In this document: in pieces, positions 45,760 to 56,146 of the stretch | Position numbering within the stretch: position 1 is the first letter of the stretch | Layout: each line of letters opens with the position of its first letter | Origin: Allolobophora icterica | Taxonomy: Eukaryota; Annelida; Clitellata; Crassiclitellata; Lumbricidae | Length of the DNA: 64,000 nt | Direction of reading: 5' to 3' | Assembly: GCA_963556255.1 (NCBI GenBank) | Contig: OY744609.1 | Span: 22,265,276-22,329,275 of the forward strand | Program-made: the position numbers and the translations under genes | The notes under the pieces: generated by a model | Told to the model about the DNA's origin: nothing | Seen by the model: only the letters and a program-made list of their open reading frames with translations | Databases searched by the model: none

Positions 45760-45955
45760 GTATGACAAAGTTCTCTTGGCTGGAACCTGTCTTTGTTACT
45801 CTCTTTCTCTTTCTCTGTTTCTCTTTCTCTGTCTATCTGTCTGTCTGTTTGTCTCTCTCTACCTATCGATCCATCGATCCATCGTTCCATCCACCCACCC
45901 ACCCGTCCGTCCGCCCGTCCGTCCGTCCGTCCATCCATCCATCCACCCACACTCC
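45760..45955 (+). other. Start of intron 1 with pyrimidine and CCGT/CCAT repeats
   Basis: The splice donor GTATGA at 45760 is followed by TCTTTCTCTG repeats, then CTGT, ATCG and CCGT/CCAT units up to 45955. The open frame continuing from exon 1 through this region is fortuitous. Confidence 0.75.
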
Positions 45956-46140
45956 CATGTGGGTCCTTCAGCCTGGAACGGTCTTCCCCAGTCCCTACGC
46001 CGAGCTTTTTTGCCTTCTCTCCTCTCCAGTTCCGTAGACGCTTGAAACCCTTTCTTTTTGCCGGTGCTGGTAATGAATGATACGGGTCTAAAGCTTTGAG
46101 TTGCGCTATATAAATGTGCAGTTACAATTACAATTACAAT
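45956..46140 (+). mobile_element. CR1/L2-like LINE 3' fragment inside intron 1
   Basis: One frame reads [17 protein letters not shown], the LWN.LP..LR signature of the reverse transcriptase C-terminus. After a further 60 bp TTGCGCTATATAAATGTGC and repeated TTACAA units form the tail. Confidence 0.75.
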
Positions 46141-46440
46141 TACCCATCCATCCATCCATCCATCCATCCATCCATCCATCCATCCATCCATCCATCCATC
46201 CATACATCCATCCATCCATCCATCTATCCATCCATCCATCTATCCATCCACCAACCCACCCACCCACCCACCCACCCATCCATCCATCCATCTATCCATC
46301 CACCAACCCACCCATCCATCCATCCGTCCGTCTGTCCGTCCGTCCGTCCGTCTGTCCGTCCGTCCGACCGTCCACCCATCCATCCATCCGTCCGTCCGTC
46401 CGTCCGTCCGTCCGTCCGTCCGTCCGTCCGTCCATCCATC
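46141..46440. repeat. (CATC)n and (CGTC)n array in intron 1
   Basis: CATC units, with CACC-rich (46245-46278) and CGTC-rich (46325-46430) blocks. It begins immediately after the LINE tail. It is complementary to the GGAT array upstream of exon 1. Confidence 0.93.
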
Positions 46441-46639
46441 TCTGCCTCTAATACTCCAGCTGTCTGCTTCATCAAATTTCTCTTTTCGTTCTACTGTTCC
46501 ATGCTGTTTTTGAGGGACAAAGTAGCTAATTAATTTCTCACTCTTTCTGCTCCTTCTCATCCGACGTTTGACGAAAGAGTTGAAGTGGGAGAGGATAGAA
46601 TACGAAGTGCGGGAAGTCTAGCTATCCACCCCAAAATAA

Positions 46640-46905
46640 CTGAGACAAATGCAAGTGTGATTAGAGAAGAAGAGAGAAAGAGTAGTCCCTTAAACTAGCT
46701 CTTAGGCAGCCATGGGTATGAAGTGTAAGCTACTTCATTTAATTAGCCTCGGCATATGAGGGCGGGTGTCCAATCTTCTCCCTAGCCGTCTCATGTCCCA
46801 CCGACAGAGTACGGTCAGTGTACTCATTATAGCCGAGTTGGCTAGGAGACGTAGGTAGAGCAGGAATCTCGAACCAAATTTCTGTCCAGGCGGGGATGTG
46901 ATTAA
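46640..46905 (-). mobile_element. SINE family 1 copy, inverted
   Basis: Inverted body motifs: AGCCATGGGTATGAAGTGT, GCCTCGGCATATGAGGGCG, CCGTCTCATGTCCCACCGAC, GTGTACTCATTATAGCCGAG and CGAACCAAATTTCTGTCC. The tRNA head breaks off just past the B-box side at about 46905. Confidence 0.8.
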
Positions 46906-47039
46906 TTACTAGAGAATAAATCCATGTAGTTACAATACACTTTCTAAAAAGACTAGCTGAGCGCAAATAGCTGAGCGCCTTCTTTTGTGTGCTGTTACTA
47001 AGGTTGATCCTTATTTTCTTTACAGCTGAGAGTTTTGGA

Positions 47040-47960
47040 ATTTTCCTTTTATGTTAATAGTTTTCCTTTGTAATAGTTAGCAGTCCTATAACTGATAATT
47101 AATAGTCTTCCTTTCTGTAATGTTAATAGTTCGGTATTTTCTGTAATGTTAGTAATTTTTTTTACTTCCTTTGTGTAATGTTCAAGGTTTTGGTACTTCC
47201 TTTGTGAAATGTTAATAGTTTTGGCATTTTCTGTAATGTTACTAGTTTTGTTACTTCCTTTCTGTAATGTTCATAGTTTGGTACTTCCTTTCTGTTAATA
47301 GCTTTGGTGCTTTCTGTAATGTTAATAGATTTTATAATTTCTGTAATGTTAACAGATTTGGCATTTTCTGTTATGTTAATAGTTTTGGTATTATCTGTAA
47401 TGTTAATAGATTTGGTATTTTCTGTAATGTTAATAGTTTTGTTTTTCTGTAATGTTAATAGTTTTGGTACTTCCTTTCTGTAATTTTCATAGTTTGGTAC
47501 TTCCTTTCTGTTAATAGTTTTGGTATTTTCGGTAATGTTAATAGATTTTATGTTTTCTGTAATGTTAATAGATGTTTGTAGTTTTTGTACTTTTGTATTT
47601 GGTATTTTTTGTAATGTAATAGTTTTGGTAGGCCTATTATCTGTAATGTTAATAGATTTGGTATTTTCTGTAATGTTAATAGTTTTGGCATTTTCTGTAA
47701 TGTTACTAGTTTTGTAACTTCCGTACTGTAATGTTCATAGTTTGGTACTTCTTTTCTATTAATAGTTTTGGTATTTTCTGTAATGTTAATAGATTTGATA
47801 TTTTCTGTAATGTTAATAGATTTGGTATTATCTGTAATGTTAAAAGATTTGGTATTTTCAGTAATGTTAATAGTTTTTGGCATTTTCTGTAATGTTACTA
47901 TATAGCTTTGGTACTTCCTTTCTGTAATGTTCATAGTTTTGGTACTTCCTTTCTCTACAG
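47040..47960. repeat. Degenerate minisatellite based on CTGTAATGTTAATAG
   Basis: About 900 bp of diverged units of roughly 24-33 bp. Each joins CTGTAATGTTAATAG to TTTTGGTATTTT or TTTGGTACTTCCTTT. The two linker types tend to alternate in blocks, implying a higher-order unit. The minus-strand frame of 164 codons across it (Asn/Ile/Thr/Lys repeats) is a product of the period. Confidence 0.85.
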
Positions 47961-47964
47961 TTAA

Positions 47965-48650
47965 AATTTCATGCACCATCTTTCGGCATTGAACATAGAA
48001 TGGGAAATGAAAGACATTACTGATCAAGAGGAACAACATCATACAAGTAACATTAATTAAAATAAGTAATTAGTGACTGCCTGACACGGTTACTTCTTGT
48101 TTGCATTTCCGATGCCACGTCATTTGACGACGTTGGATCAGCAGATGATGGAGATGCGAACTGCACAAACACAGTCAACAGGAGTTATTAAATAATAAAT
48201 AACAGGAGTTATTAGATAACAAAAGCGATAAAATTGCCAGAAGACGGAAATTGAAAACCGTGAAAAATAACAACAATACGAAGAGATCGTGTATTTGGTC
48301 TAATGTACAATTCGTGCAACTAATGAAGCTAGAGGTAAGCCTACACTAAACGTGGCCAAAATACATGTATCATACACGCACACCTCTGTAAACGATGTCT
48401 GAAGTAACAGACACAAGTGTGGCTACAGCCATCAGTGACTTTAATTGTCTGAACTCCAAGAACATTTATTAAAAGTCGTCTACTGCCAGAGAATCTGTAG
48501 AAACATTTGCATAGTATTCATAATGCTGGGATTCTATGCGTGTATACATTTTTTAGTAGCAGTAGTAGTAATAGCAGTGGTATAGGTATAGGTTGTGGTA
48601 GATGTAGCAGTATTAATAATGTTATTATCATTATTGTTGATATTAATATT
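47965..48650. other. No feature recognised
   Basis: Mixed, AT-rich sequence with short AAT/TAG patches near 48555-48650. Confidence 0.4.
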
Positions 48651-48652
48651 AA

Positions 48653-48724
<72 letters not shown>

Positions 48725-48770
48725 CATCATTTACCCGAGGTAAATGTAGTCCCCCAGAAGACAAAAAACA
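48651..48770 (-). mobile_element. LINE 3' tail (same family as 1.0-1.66 kb), with (AAT)n
   Basis: On the minus strand CTGGGGGACTACATTTACC, then TCGGGTAAATGATGATAA runs into AAT repeats (the ATT array 48651-48723 on plus). This matches the CTGAGGGATCATAATATCTC - GGGTTAAA - AAT tail of the plus-strand copies at 1.6 kb. Confidence 0.6.
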
Positions 48771-48869
48771 ATTGTACGAAGACAGCTAATGACACCTAGA
48801 ACAGCTATGTTTGGTCTAATTCTGCAAAGGCAAAGGTAAAATTATTATTTTCATTATCACTGTTGCTAT

Positions 48870-48940
48870 TACTATTATTTTGCTCTGAGGTATTTCATTC
48901 CCTCAGTGTCTTAGAGATTATAGCAGTTGTTTTTCTGTAA
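48870..48940 (-). mobile_element. LINE 3' tail, second minus-strand copy
   Basis: The minus strand reads CTGAGGGAATGAAATACCTC - AGAGCAAAATAATAG, the same tail consensus. A short ATT-rich tail lies at 48842-48880. Confidence 0.55.
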
Positions 48941-49117
48941 CGGTTATCCTCCGTCCAAGTCCTATTGTGCTGATTATTATATCAATCTTTAATTCACCAA
49001 ACATTGGTTGCACAAAGCAAGAAGAATATGAAAAAAGCCAAACAAAAAACTCAATCCCTTCTGGTGTCTGAGAGAAAACACATAGAAATCTGACTGCAGT
49101 TTTCTCACGTGAAAGGC

Positions 49118-49145
49118 ATTTCTGAATTATTATTATTATTATTAC

Positions 49146-49214
<69 letters not shown>

Positions 49215-49300
49215 TTTTATTTTTTGCCCTGAGGTACTTCATTCCCCCAAGGTCTTATAAATTAAAAGTGCAATGCTTCTGGAACGGCTACACCTCAGAG
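49118..49300 (-). mobile_element. LINE 3' tail, third minus-strand copy, with long (AAT)n
   Basis: The minus strand reads CTTGGGGGAATGAAGTACC - TCAGGGCAAAAAATAAAAA and then AAT repeats (the ATT array 49125-49214 on plus). A further pure ATT array (49309-49430) lies directly on its 5' side and may be the tail of yet another copy. Confidence 0.6.
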
Positions 49301-49306
49301 AAAACA

Positions 49307-49430
<124 letters not shown>

Positions 49431-49434
49431 ACTC

Positions 49435-49770
49435 TGCTCAGCTGAAACTTCACTAGTTATAGCCGTTTCAGAAATAATTTTATTTGTTTCCTGTCATTAT
49501 TTTAAGAACCTCAGAGATCAAATCTACTTCCGGTGAAAACAACTTTAATAATAGTAATACTAATAATAGTATTAATAAAAATAATTATTCTGTTTGTACT
49601 CTTAGGATTTTCCAGTTCTAATGAATTCTTTCTGCCTCAGTTAAACCTATTAATAACACGAAAGATTGTAACTAATGTTTAGCTGCAAGTCACAGTGACT
49701 CTGTTACCATGGAAACACTTTTCCACAGCCAACACCAGCTATCTGCTATTTTAGTACATCACTACAGCAT
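49435..49770. other. No feature recognised
   Basis: AT-rich spacer with AAT-like patches at 49545-49590. Confidence 0.4.
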
Positions 49771-49775
49771 ATACG

Positions 49776-49829
49776 TATAGACGATACTTGCATATATATA
49801 ATTATATATACATGCAAGTATCGTCTATA
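49776..49829. repeat. Perfect 18-bp inverted repeat (hairpin)
   Basis: TATAGACGATACTTGCAT (49776-49793) and its exact complement ATGCAAGTATCGTCTATA (49812-49829) are separated by 18 bp of AT-rich loop. The loop itself continues the pairing partially. Confidence 0.85.
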
Positions 49830-50079
49830 TACATGTATATATACTTGCATATATATATATATCTTTGAGCATGTATGTATTTGTATTTTGTACATCTCAT
49901 TCTCAAGGTGCATGCTTCAGTCGATAGTCGATGCACTTGGTAATGTTCTGCCTATTGTTTAGGTGTTCAATAGACTTCCACCTGAAACCGACTCGTGCTG
50001 TATAGAGGCACGTCTTTGTTAATATGTACGTACTCATTTCTATGCATTATACAGTTAGCCACACCCAATGTTTCCAGCT

Positions 50080-50082
<3 letters not shown>

Positions 50083-50111
<29 letters not shown>

Positions 50112-50150
50112 CATACATATATACATACATATACATACATATATATACAA
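50083..50150. repeat. (AT)n / TACA microsatellite
   Basis: Interrupted AT and ATAC units. Confidence 0.85.
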
Positions 50151-50403
50151 TATTTTCACGCATATGGATGTAACTGTGTATGCTTGTTTCATGTGTATAT
50201 GATTACTTACATATATAATACTCTCATAGAAAAACTTCTTTGGCGTCTTAATCGTTAAGCGCAAGATAGCGAAATCACATTCCAAGATCGCAACTGTATA
50301 CGGAGCAAGGCAGCAAGACCGGTGAGGTCCTGAAATTATATAGAAATCACTGATATATCGATTATATATCATTACTCGTGTGATTATGCATACATATACA
50401 TGA

Positions 50404-50687
<284 letters not shown>

Positions 50688-50710
50688 CTGTTTAGAAATA
50701 AAAATATATG

Positions 50711-51000
50711 TTAGATTCCCTTTAGGCAACGTGTGTGTCCAAGTGATTCCCTGTCAGTCGAAATGTCCAGGCGTTTGCTTTCTATCACATAAGGCGTTAC
50801 TATTGAATCGGTTGCTGAGGCTGAGGCTGCTGCTGCTGCTTGAGGCGAATTTCCGGCTGCGATGTAAGGCTGCTGTGGGATGCGCTGGAAGCCATCCATC
50901 CTGAGGTTTCTGTCGGTGGCTTGTCGTTTATCGTTTGAGGCAGCGCTTTGTGTGAGGAGGGGGTCCTGCCTGGAGATGCAAAGAATGTCATCAGCCTCTG
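50711..51000 (-). CDS. Possible terminal coding exon on the minus strand (unidentified)
   Basis: The minus-strand frame ending at 50711 has a GC-richer, non-repetitive composition than its surroundings. A pyrimidine-rich acceptor-like site, ATTCTTTGCATCTCCAG, precedes GCAGGACCCC at about 50972. The predicted peptide includes DPLLTQSAASNDKRQATDRN, PQQPYIAAGNSPQ, an Ala/Ser run and a charged C-terminus (ESKRLDISTDRESLG). I recognise no domain. A disordered C-terminal tail of a larger protein is possible, but so is a chance frame. No poly(A) signal is obvious downstream. Confidence 0.25.
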
Positions 51001-51177
51001 CAGCTGAATGATTAGATCTCGCTTCCAGCATCCTCCTCAGTCCTTGCATTTAATCGCACGTTTATTGATCTGTTTCTGCTTTATTTTCCGTATATTTAAT
51101 CCCGTGTTTACGTTTTTATTTGTTTCACGTTCATGTGGCGCTACTGTTAACGAGAAGAGAAAAATCGTCATATGTGT

Positions 51178-51395
51178 ATATGTATATATATATATATGTT
51201 TATATATATATATATATATTATATATACATGCATGAACGTGTGTATGTATGTGTATGTATGAATGCATATGCATATGCATATGTTTGTATGTATGTATGT
51301 ATGTATGTATGTATGTATGTATGTATGTATGTATGTATGTATGTATGTATGTAGGTAGGTAGGTAGGTAGGTAGGTAGGTAGGTAGGTAGGTATG
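51178..51395. repeat. (TA)n, (TATG)n and (TAGG)n compound array
   Basis: TA units (51178-51225), degenerate TATG with an ATGCAT run (51265-51282), pure TATG (51283-51352) and TAGG (51353-51392). Confidence 0.9.
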
Positions 51396-51499
51396 TATGT
51401 ACTATGAATGCATGTGTGCATGTATGTATGTATGTTTATTTTATGTACGTATGCATATATGTATGCATGAATGTGAGTATATATATATGTATGTAATAT

Positions 51500-51708
51500 T
51501 GTGACCGGAGGGTTGCAGGTTCGAATCCCACTCTCGCCGCTGCGTACGGACCTTGGGCAAGTCCTTCACTCGCAATTGCTCGTGGCGCTTCGGCGTGAAA
51601 ATTCCGGCACAGTATCAAATGCTGTAGTCGGGAGCGCCTCTGAGTAGTAGTTGACTTCGAGAGGCGCTATAGAAATATCCGGAATAAATAAATAAATAAA
51701 TAAATGTT
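51500..51708 (+). mobile_element. tRNA-derived SINE with LINE-like 3' end and (AAAT)n tail
   Basis: A T-arm/B-box GGTTCGAATCCCACTC is present at about 51520, but the A box is truncated away by the TATG array. The body (GGACCTTGGGCAAGTCCTTC ... GTCGGGAGCGCCTCTGAGTAG) ends GAGGCGCTATAGAAATATCC and AAAT repeats (51684-51705). The GGAGCGCCTCTGA ... GGCGCTAT.. 3' end resembles the tails of the CR1/L2-like LINEs here. This is the usual arrangement of a SINE mobilised by its partner LINE. Confidence 0.75.
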
Positions 51709-51839
51709 TATGTATGTGACGCTAAACATCCAAAAATTAACTCCATGACTAAGTTTCAAGTTTCTGTGTTCATGTATTGATATCACTGTAGCTATTAGGC
51801 CCTACCCTCGGTCCTGATGGCTACATCGAAAATTTTCTC

Positions 51840-51995
51840 ATCATAAATCACCCTTCGCTTGAGACCAAAGCAGTTACTCTTGCTGATTTCCTGCCACTAA
51901 CACTCCGTTATTTGATATTAAATATGCTGGTCCTTCAGCCTGAAACGCGTTACCAGTGAACTGTTTAAGAGCTAGAGCGTGAGACTCCTTTAACG
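51840..51995 (+). mobile_element. LINE reverse transcriptase C-terminal scrap
   Basis: AAATATGCTGGTCCTTCAGC.. reads KYAGPSA, a stop in place of the Trp, then NALPVNCLRA, the decayed GPSLWN.LP..LR signature. Confidence 0.55.
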
Positions 51996-52150
51996 TAGTT
52001 AATTAATTGCTAATTTAATCGTAAATTGATTATTTTTAATTTGTCTGAGATTCTCATGGAACGGTCTAGTTGTTTGGACTTGTTTGTAGTTTACTTCTAG
52101 TTTTATCTCATGCAGTGTTTGTACTTAGCTTATTTCAGTTTAGTTTACAT

Positions 52151-52535
52151 CAGTGGCGGCGCTACCATGGTTCGCGGCAAGTCATTTGACCTGCCTATTT
52201 TATTCTTGACCTGCCTTATGACCTGCCTATTTTACTCTTGACAGGTCTGGTTGACTGTTTCTGTAATGTCGTACGTCTTATTAGCATACATGTTCATGAT
52301 GTTCTGAGTAGCTAATCAGTAATTCCCAATCTTTAAAGATTACTAAAGTAACTAAAGTCAGTTGGGCTATAAGCGTTCAATAATAACTTCTTCGTTTTAT
52401 ATAAGGTATATGCTGCTTGTGTTGAGGTTATGCTGCTTGATGCGTCAAACTCAAACATTAAGTTCTTCGACCTGCTGAATAACTCCCATGACCCTGACGC
52501 GACCTCCTGAAATTGCATAGCTGGCGCCGCCACTG
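52151..52535. mobile_element. hAT MITE, family C copy 2 (CAGTGGCGGCGC ends)
   Basis: The ends CAGTGGCGGCGCTA and (inverted) CAGTGGCGGCGCCA are flanked by exact 8-bp duplications GTTTACAT (52143-52150 and 52536-52543). The first 14 bases equal those of the nested element at 28748, but the interior differs. Confidence 0.9.
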
Positions 52536-52593
52536 GTTTACATATAGAAATTGCTTCATTTGCATATTTGGATTTTCATTTCCCTAATCTATG

Positions 52594-53336
52594 CAGTTGG
52601 ATTCTCGTTAAGATAACGGTAACGAAAATGTTCGTTAACGATAACTACAACAGTAACTAAAAAATATCATTAACTATAACTATAACGAAAATGACACTAA
52701 CGAAATTCATTGTCATTTTCGTTACAAAGAAATAAAAAGTGTAACATCTACAAACATGAGAACGTGAAAATGCGCTACGGCTAAAAGCCTATGATCGCAC
52801 TTGATTTTTTATTTTGAATTAACCCAGTAGTAGTGGCGCATTTTATTAAATGTAATTATTTTGTAAACATTTCTATAACGATTGTGATCAAAGTTGTCAA
52901 GCGCAAATTCGCTTAAATTAATAGTCGTAGCAATCTCGTAGTCCAATTTGTCTCTAAAGATCTTTGAGCGGCCGCAGGCGTGGGAAGTCATTTCTGTCTG
53001 GAATCTTTTCAAGTATGAAATCGGATGTCGGTGAATTTGGTGGAGCGTCGTGTATTCATGAAGCTGAATGAACTCATTCTTCTAAGCCTTTCAAAGCTCT
53101 AAACAAATTGTGTAACGCGTCTTAATATGCACAGCTGCTGCATCCGTAGGCAATTTCGCTTAGCCTTGTAAGCCCTTGCTGTAACAAAGTAGGCCTACTA
53201 ACTAGAATAAAAATTCAGTAACTGTAACTATAACTATAAAGTAGAGTGAATAGGCCTATAACTGTAACTATAACTAGAATTAAAAACCATTAACTGTAAC
53301 TGTAACTAAAATGAATCTGCAAAAAGAATCACACTG
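52594..53336. mobile_element. hAT element, family B copy 2, inverted relative to copy 1
   Basis: The ends CAGTTGGATTCTCG and (inverted) CAGTGTGATTCTTT are flanked by exact 8-bp duplications AATCTATG (52586-52593 and 53337-53344). Termini are filled with TAACGAAAATG / AACTATAACTA motifs. The segment 53020-53110 is the inverse of 28648-28735 in copy 1. It is 743 bp with no transposase. Confidence 0.88.
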
Positions 53337-53344
53337 AATCTATG

Positions 53345-53690
53345 TTAAAAATGGCGACCGTAGCTAAGATCTTTTCATGTTGTACTTGACATCAGTAAAC
53401 CAGTTTATGATGATAAAGAGTTGACTTATGTATATACTTATACAAGTATGTATTTATATATGTATTAAAATATGTACTATTATCACTATCATCATCGTCG
53501 ATGATGCTATTACGAAGATCGTTATCGTGCGAAAAGTCACAGAGAAATGTGAATCTGAGTCGCAGTTAGTCAGTCTCCAGATGAAAACCAGTTAGACATG
53601 CAGGTTAGTTTAATTCTTATTCTGAATCGATCCACCGAGTTAAGTATAGTTTGTACGAGAAGATAGACGTATAGCACTACACGAAGCAAA
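53345..53690. other. No feature recognised
   Basis: AT-rich spacer. Confidence 0.4.
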
Positions 53691-54048
53691 GAATTTAGAT
53701 GCGTTGAAGCCTGTTGAGTTCAAGATCTGCTATAATTGCAAAACCGAATTGGCGTAATTGAGGCGAGTGCAGACAACAGCGAAGATTTTGCTTTGTGATA
53801 TGTCTATGGCAAGACCAGACCATTATGTGACGCACTACCCTGACATGATAGAAAAAAGATTTGCACAATCCTGTTATGTGTAGTCGCAATGTGAAATTGC
53901 TGTCCAGAGCTATCAAACGGGTTTTGACATTTTTTGATGGCGGGAACAGCTGTGCCAGCAAGATTAATGCTGGAATGAGGAGAGAAGTAACATGGCATAA
54001 TAATGGCCAAACATTATTGCTTCGCATTGATCTGGGTTAATAGCAAAC
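53690..54048 (-). mobile_element. CR1/L2-like LINE reverse transcriptase fragment (palm/thumb)
   Basis: The minus-strand frame reads ...ALDSNFTLRLHITGLCKSFF, then YHVRVVRHI and, after a frame disturbance, ADLELNRLQRI. This follows the ...LD....HI..LCKSAFYHLR.I..I... ELNRLQRVQN... order just upstream of the QNAAARL motif. A normal SRLDYCNSLL motif is scrambled (HSPQLRQFGFAI), implying a frameshift. It is a decayed internal fragment. Confidence 0.65.
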
Positions 54049-54589
54049 CATTGAAACAGAACCGTGCATGCACTCAACCGTACACTTCTCAAGTTTTACG
54101 TTGCAGGACTGATCAGTGGGTCATAGGGCAGTGTAAAGCGTAATTGTATCCCGGGTCCCCCAAGTCATTGGCGTAACTTCCCCTTCCCCTTTTCTCCCCC
54201 CTCCGCCTTCCTTCCCCCAGTTAATGGTGGTACAAACACTGACAGATCCCCCATTTCTTGGATGGAGCATTTGCTCCAAGGTTTCTATGGTGTAGACGTC
54301 CCTGATTGTATCTAGCTACTTCTCTAGTACCTATTTACTTTTTACCTTTTTTACCTATTTGCTTACTTATTTACTTACTTATTTTATAATTTTTATTACG
54401 ATTTATTACTTCTATGTTTCGCAATCAATGCTTCTAGCTATTGTTCCATTGTGCATTTGCTAATGGTGTAATAAAGAATATACTTACTAACTTTCTTCTA
54501 CCTGTATCTAACGCACAAAGCATCAGCCGATATCGTATCAGGTCATATCCGGAAAGTCAGTCCACTGAAACAGTAGAATGCGAAACAGA

Positions 54590-55125
54590 GCAGATTCCTG
54601 AGGGACACCAGCAGTGCAGAGAATATGACCAGAAACAATTTATTCCAATTCCACTAGCTGAGACCGATTACAGAGGTAAGGCGTTCGCCAGTTTAAGGCA
54701 GTTTGTAAAATACGGATAAAATGTTCAAACCTCCTCCCCAATCTTTTTTCTACAATTCCCACACTGGACAGACTTCGTTCGCCAAGCAGAGTTCTAGTTT
54801 TTGGCATAACCAGAAGAAGACAATCAGGGTAATGATTGAGTAACAATAGATCTGAGAAATGAGGATTGATTTTAAATACTGTGGTTGGTCAGAGTATTAT
54901 GTTTTAAACCCGAGTATCGTCGGCCTACTGCTGTCACTGTACTCTGAAGTGATCAGATATATGCTGCTGTTTGACGAATTGCAGATTGTAAATAGTAAGG
55001 GGTCCAGATCCCTGTGGGATACCAGCAGTGCAGAGAATAGGATCAGAAACAATAATTTATTTATTCCATTTCCACTAGCTGAGACCGATTACAGAGGTAA
55101 GGCGTTCGCCAGTTCAATGCAGTTC
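54590..55125. repeat. ~110-bp direct repeat pair (54590-54705 and 55010-55125)
   Basis: Both copies contain CCAGCAGTGCAGAGAATA, CCACTAGCTGAGACCGATTA and CAGAGGTAAGGCGTTCGCC, with one copy holding a small TTTATTTA insertion. The repeats are 420 bp apart in the same orientation. Each has an AG^GTAAGG donor-like site. A dispersed repeat or an old local duplication are both possible. I do not recognise the encoded peptide in either orientation. Confidence 0.65.
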
Positions 55126-55289
55126 CAGAGACTCAGAAGCCTTTACTGAGTCTATAGAAAGTAATAGTTGGCGGTCAACTGCCAAAGGTAACATTAAGGT
55201 TGCGTCATTCTGTGAAACAACGCCAATCCGGTATCAATAGAAGGGAAGGCGTTGCACGTCTAGCGTAAAGGTAGGGGAAGTTTCAGCAT

Positions 55290-55690
55290 GTATGCGCGTA
55301 TTATGTATGTATATAGGCATGCATGCATATATTATGTATGCATGTATATGTGTAATAGTGTATATAAATGCATTAATGCGACTATGTATGAGTGTATAAT
55401 GTACGTGTATGTGTAGATATATATATATATATATGCATTTATTTTTGTAGCTTTCTTTGTACATATGCATGTATTTGCGTATCTATATGTATGTATAATT
55501 GTATATATGTGTATGTTTGTATGTATCAATGTATGTATATATATTTATTTATGTATTTGCATATCTTTATTACATATATACATATGCATGTATGCTTTTG
55601 TTCATGTATGTATGTATGTATGCATGCATGTGGGTATGTATGCATGAGATATATGATGTTGTACGTAGGCATGTCTGTTTTTGTGTATGT
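55290..55690. repeat. Degenerate (TATG)n array
   Basis: About 400 bp of TATG-derived sequence with many substitutions, so older or less constrained than the pure arrays. Confidence 0.8.
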
Positions 55691-56146
55691 ATGTTGCATT
55701 AAAATGTCAGTCAGTCAGTATATTCTTTAATATAACCATGCAGCTGCCAAACAATATTCTGGTGAACAAGCATCAACAATTCAACATACATACATCAGGA
55801 TAAATTAATATGTGGATAAAATTCTGACTATAAATGTTTTCCTCATTTGATTGTCTGCCTTTGGCAGTAACCGGTCATGGCGTCTGGGGCGCAGGCTGTA
55901 AACCGCTGGCTTCATTGGGGGAGCAATCCGTGAAGGACATGTCCCGGCCTTCCGGGAACCGCCGAAAACAGACGGATATCGGCCAGACGGTACAACTCTT
56001 CGATTTCTGGGCAATTACCAGGGAGCTACCTCTGTCTTATTAGCCTATTTATCATTGCCTGGAGCCTTCCCTTTTCTTGTTGTCCAGCATATACCCACCA
56101 TGCCGGAGCGACATACAGCAGACGTGACAGCGCATACATATATATA

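Noticed and set aside
44994..46037. A continuous 347-codon frame starting at the receptor exon, read as one protein
   Set aside because: After about residue 255 of that frame it runs through a GTATGA splice donor into pyrimidine and CCGT/CCAT microsatellite and a LINE fragment. Only 45042-45759 is credible coding sequence.
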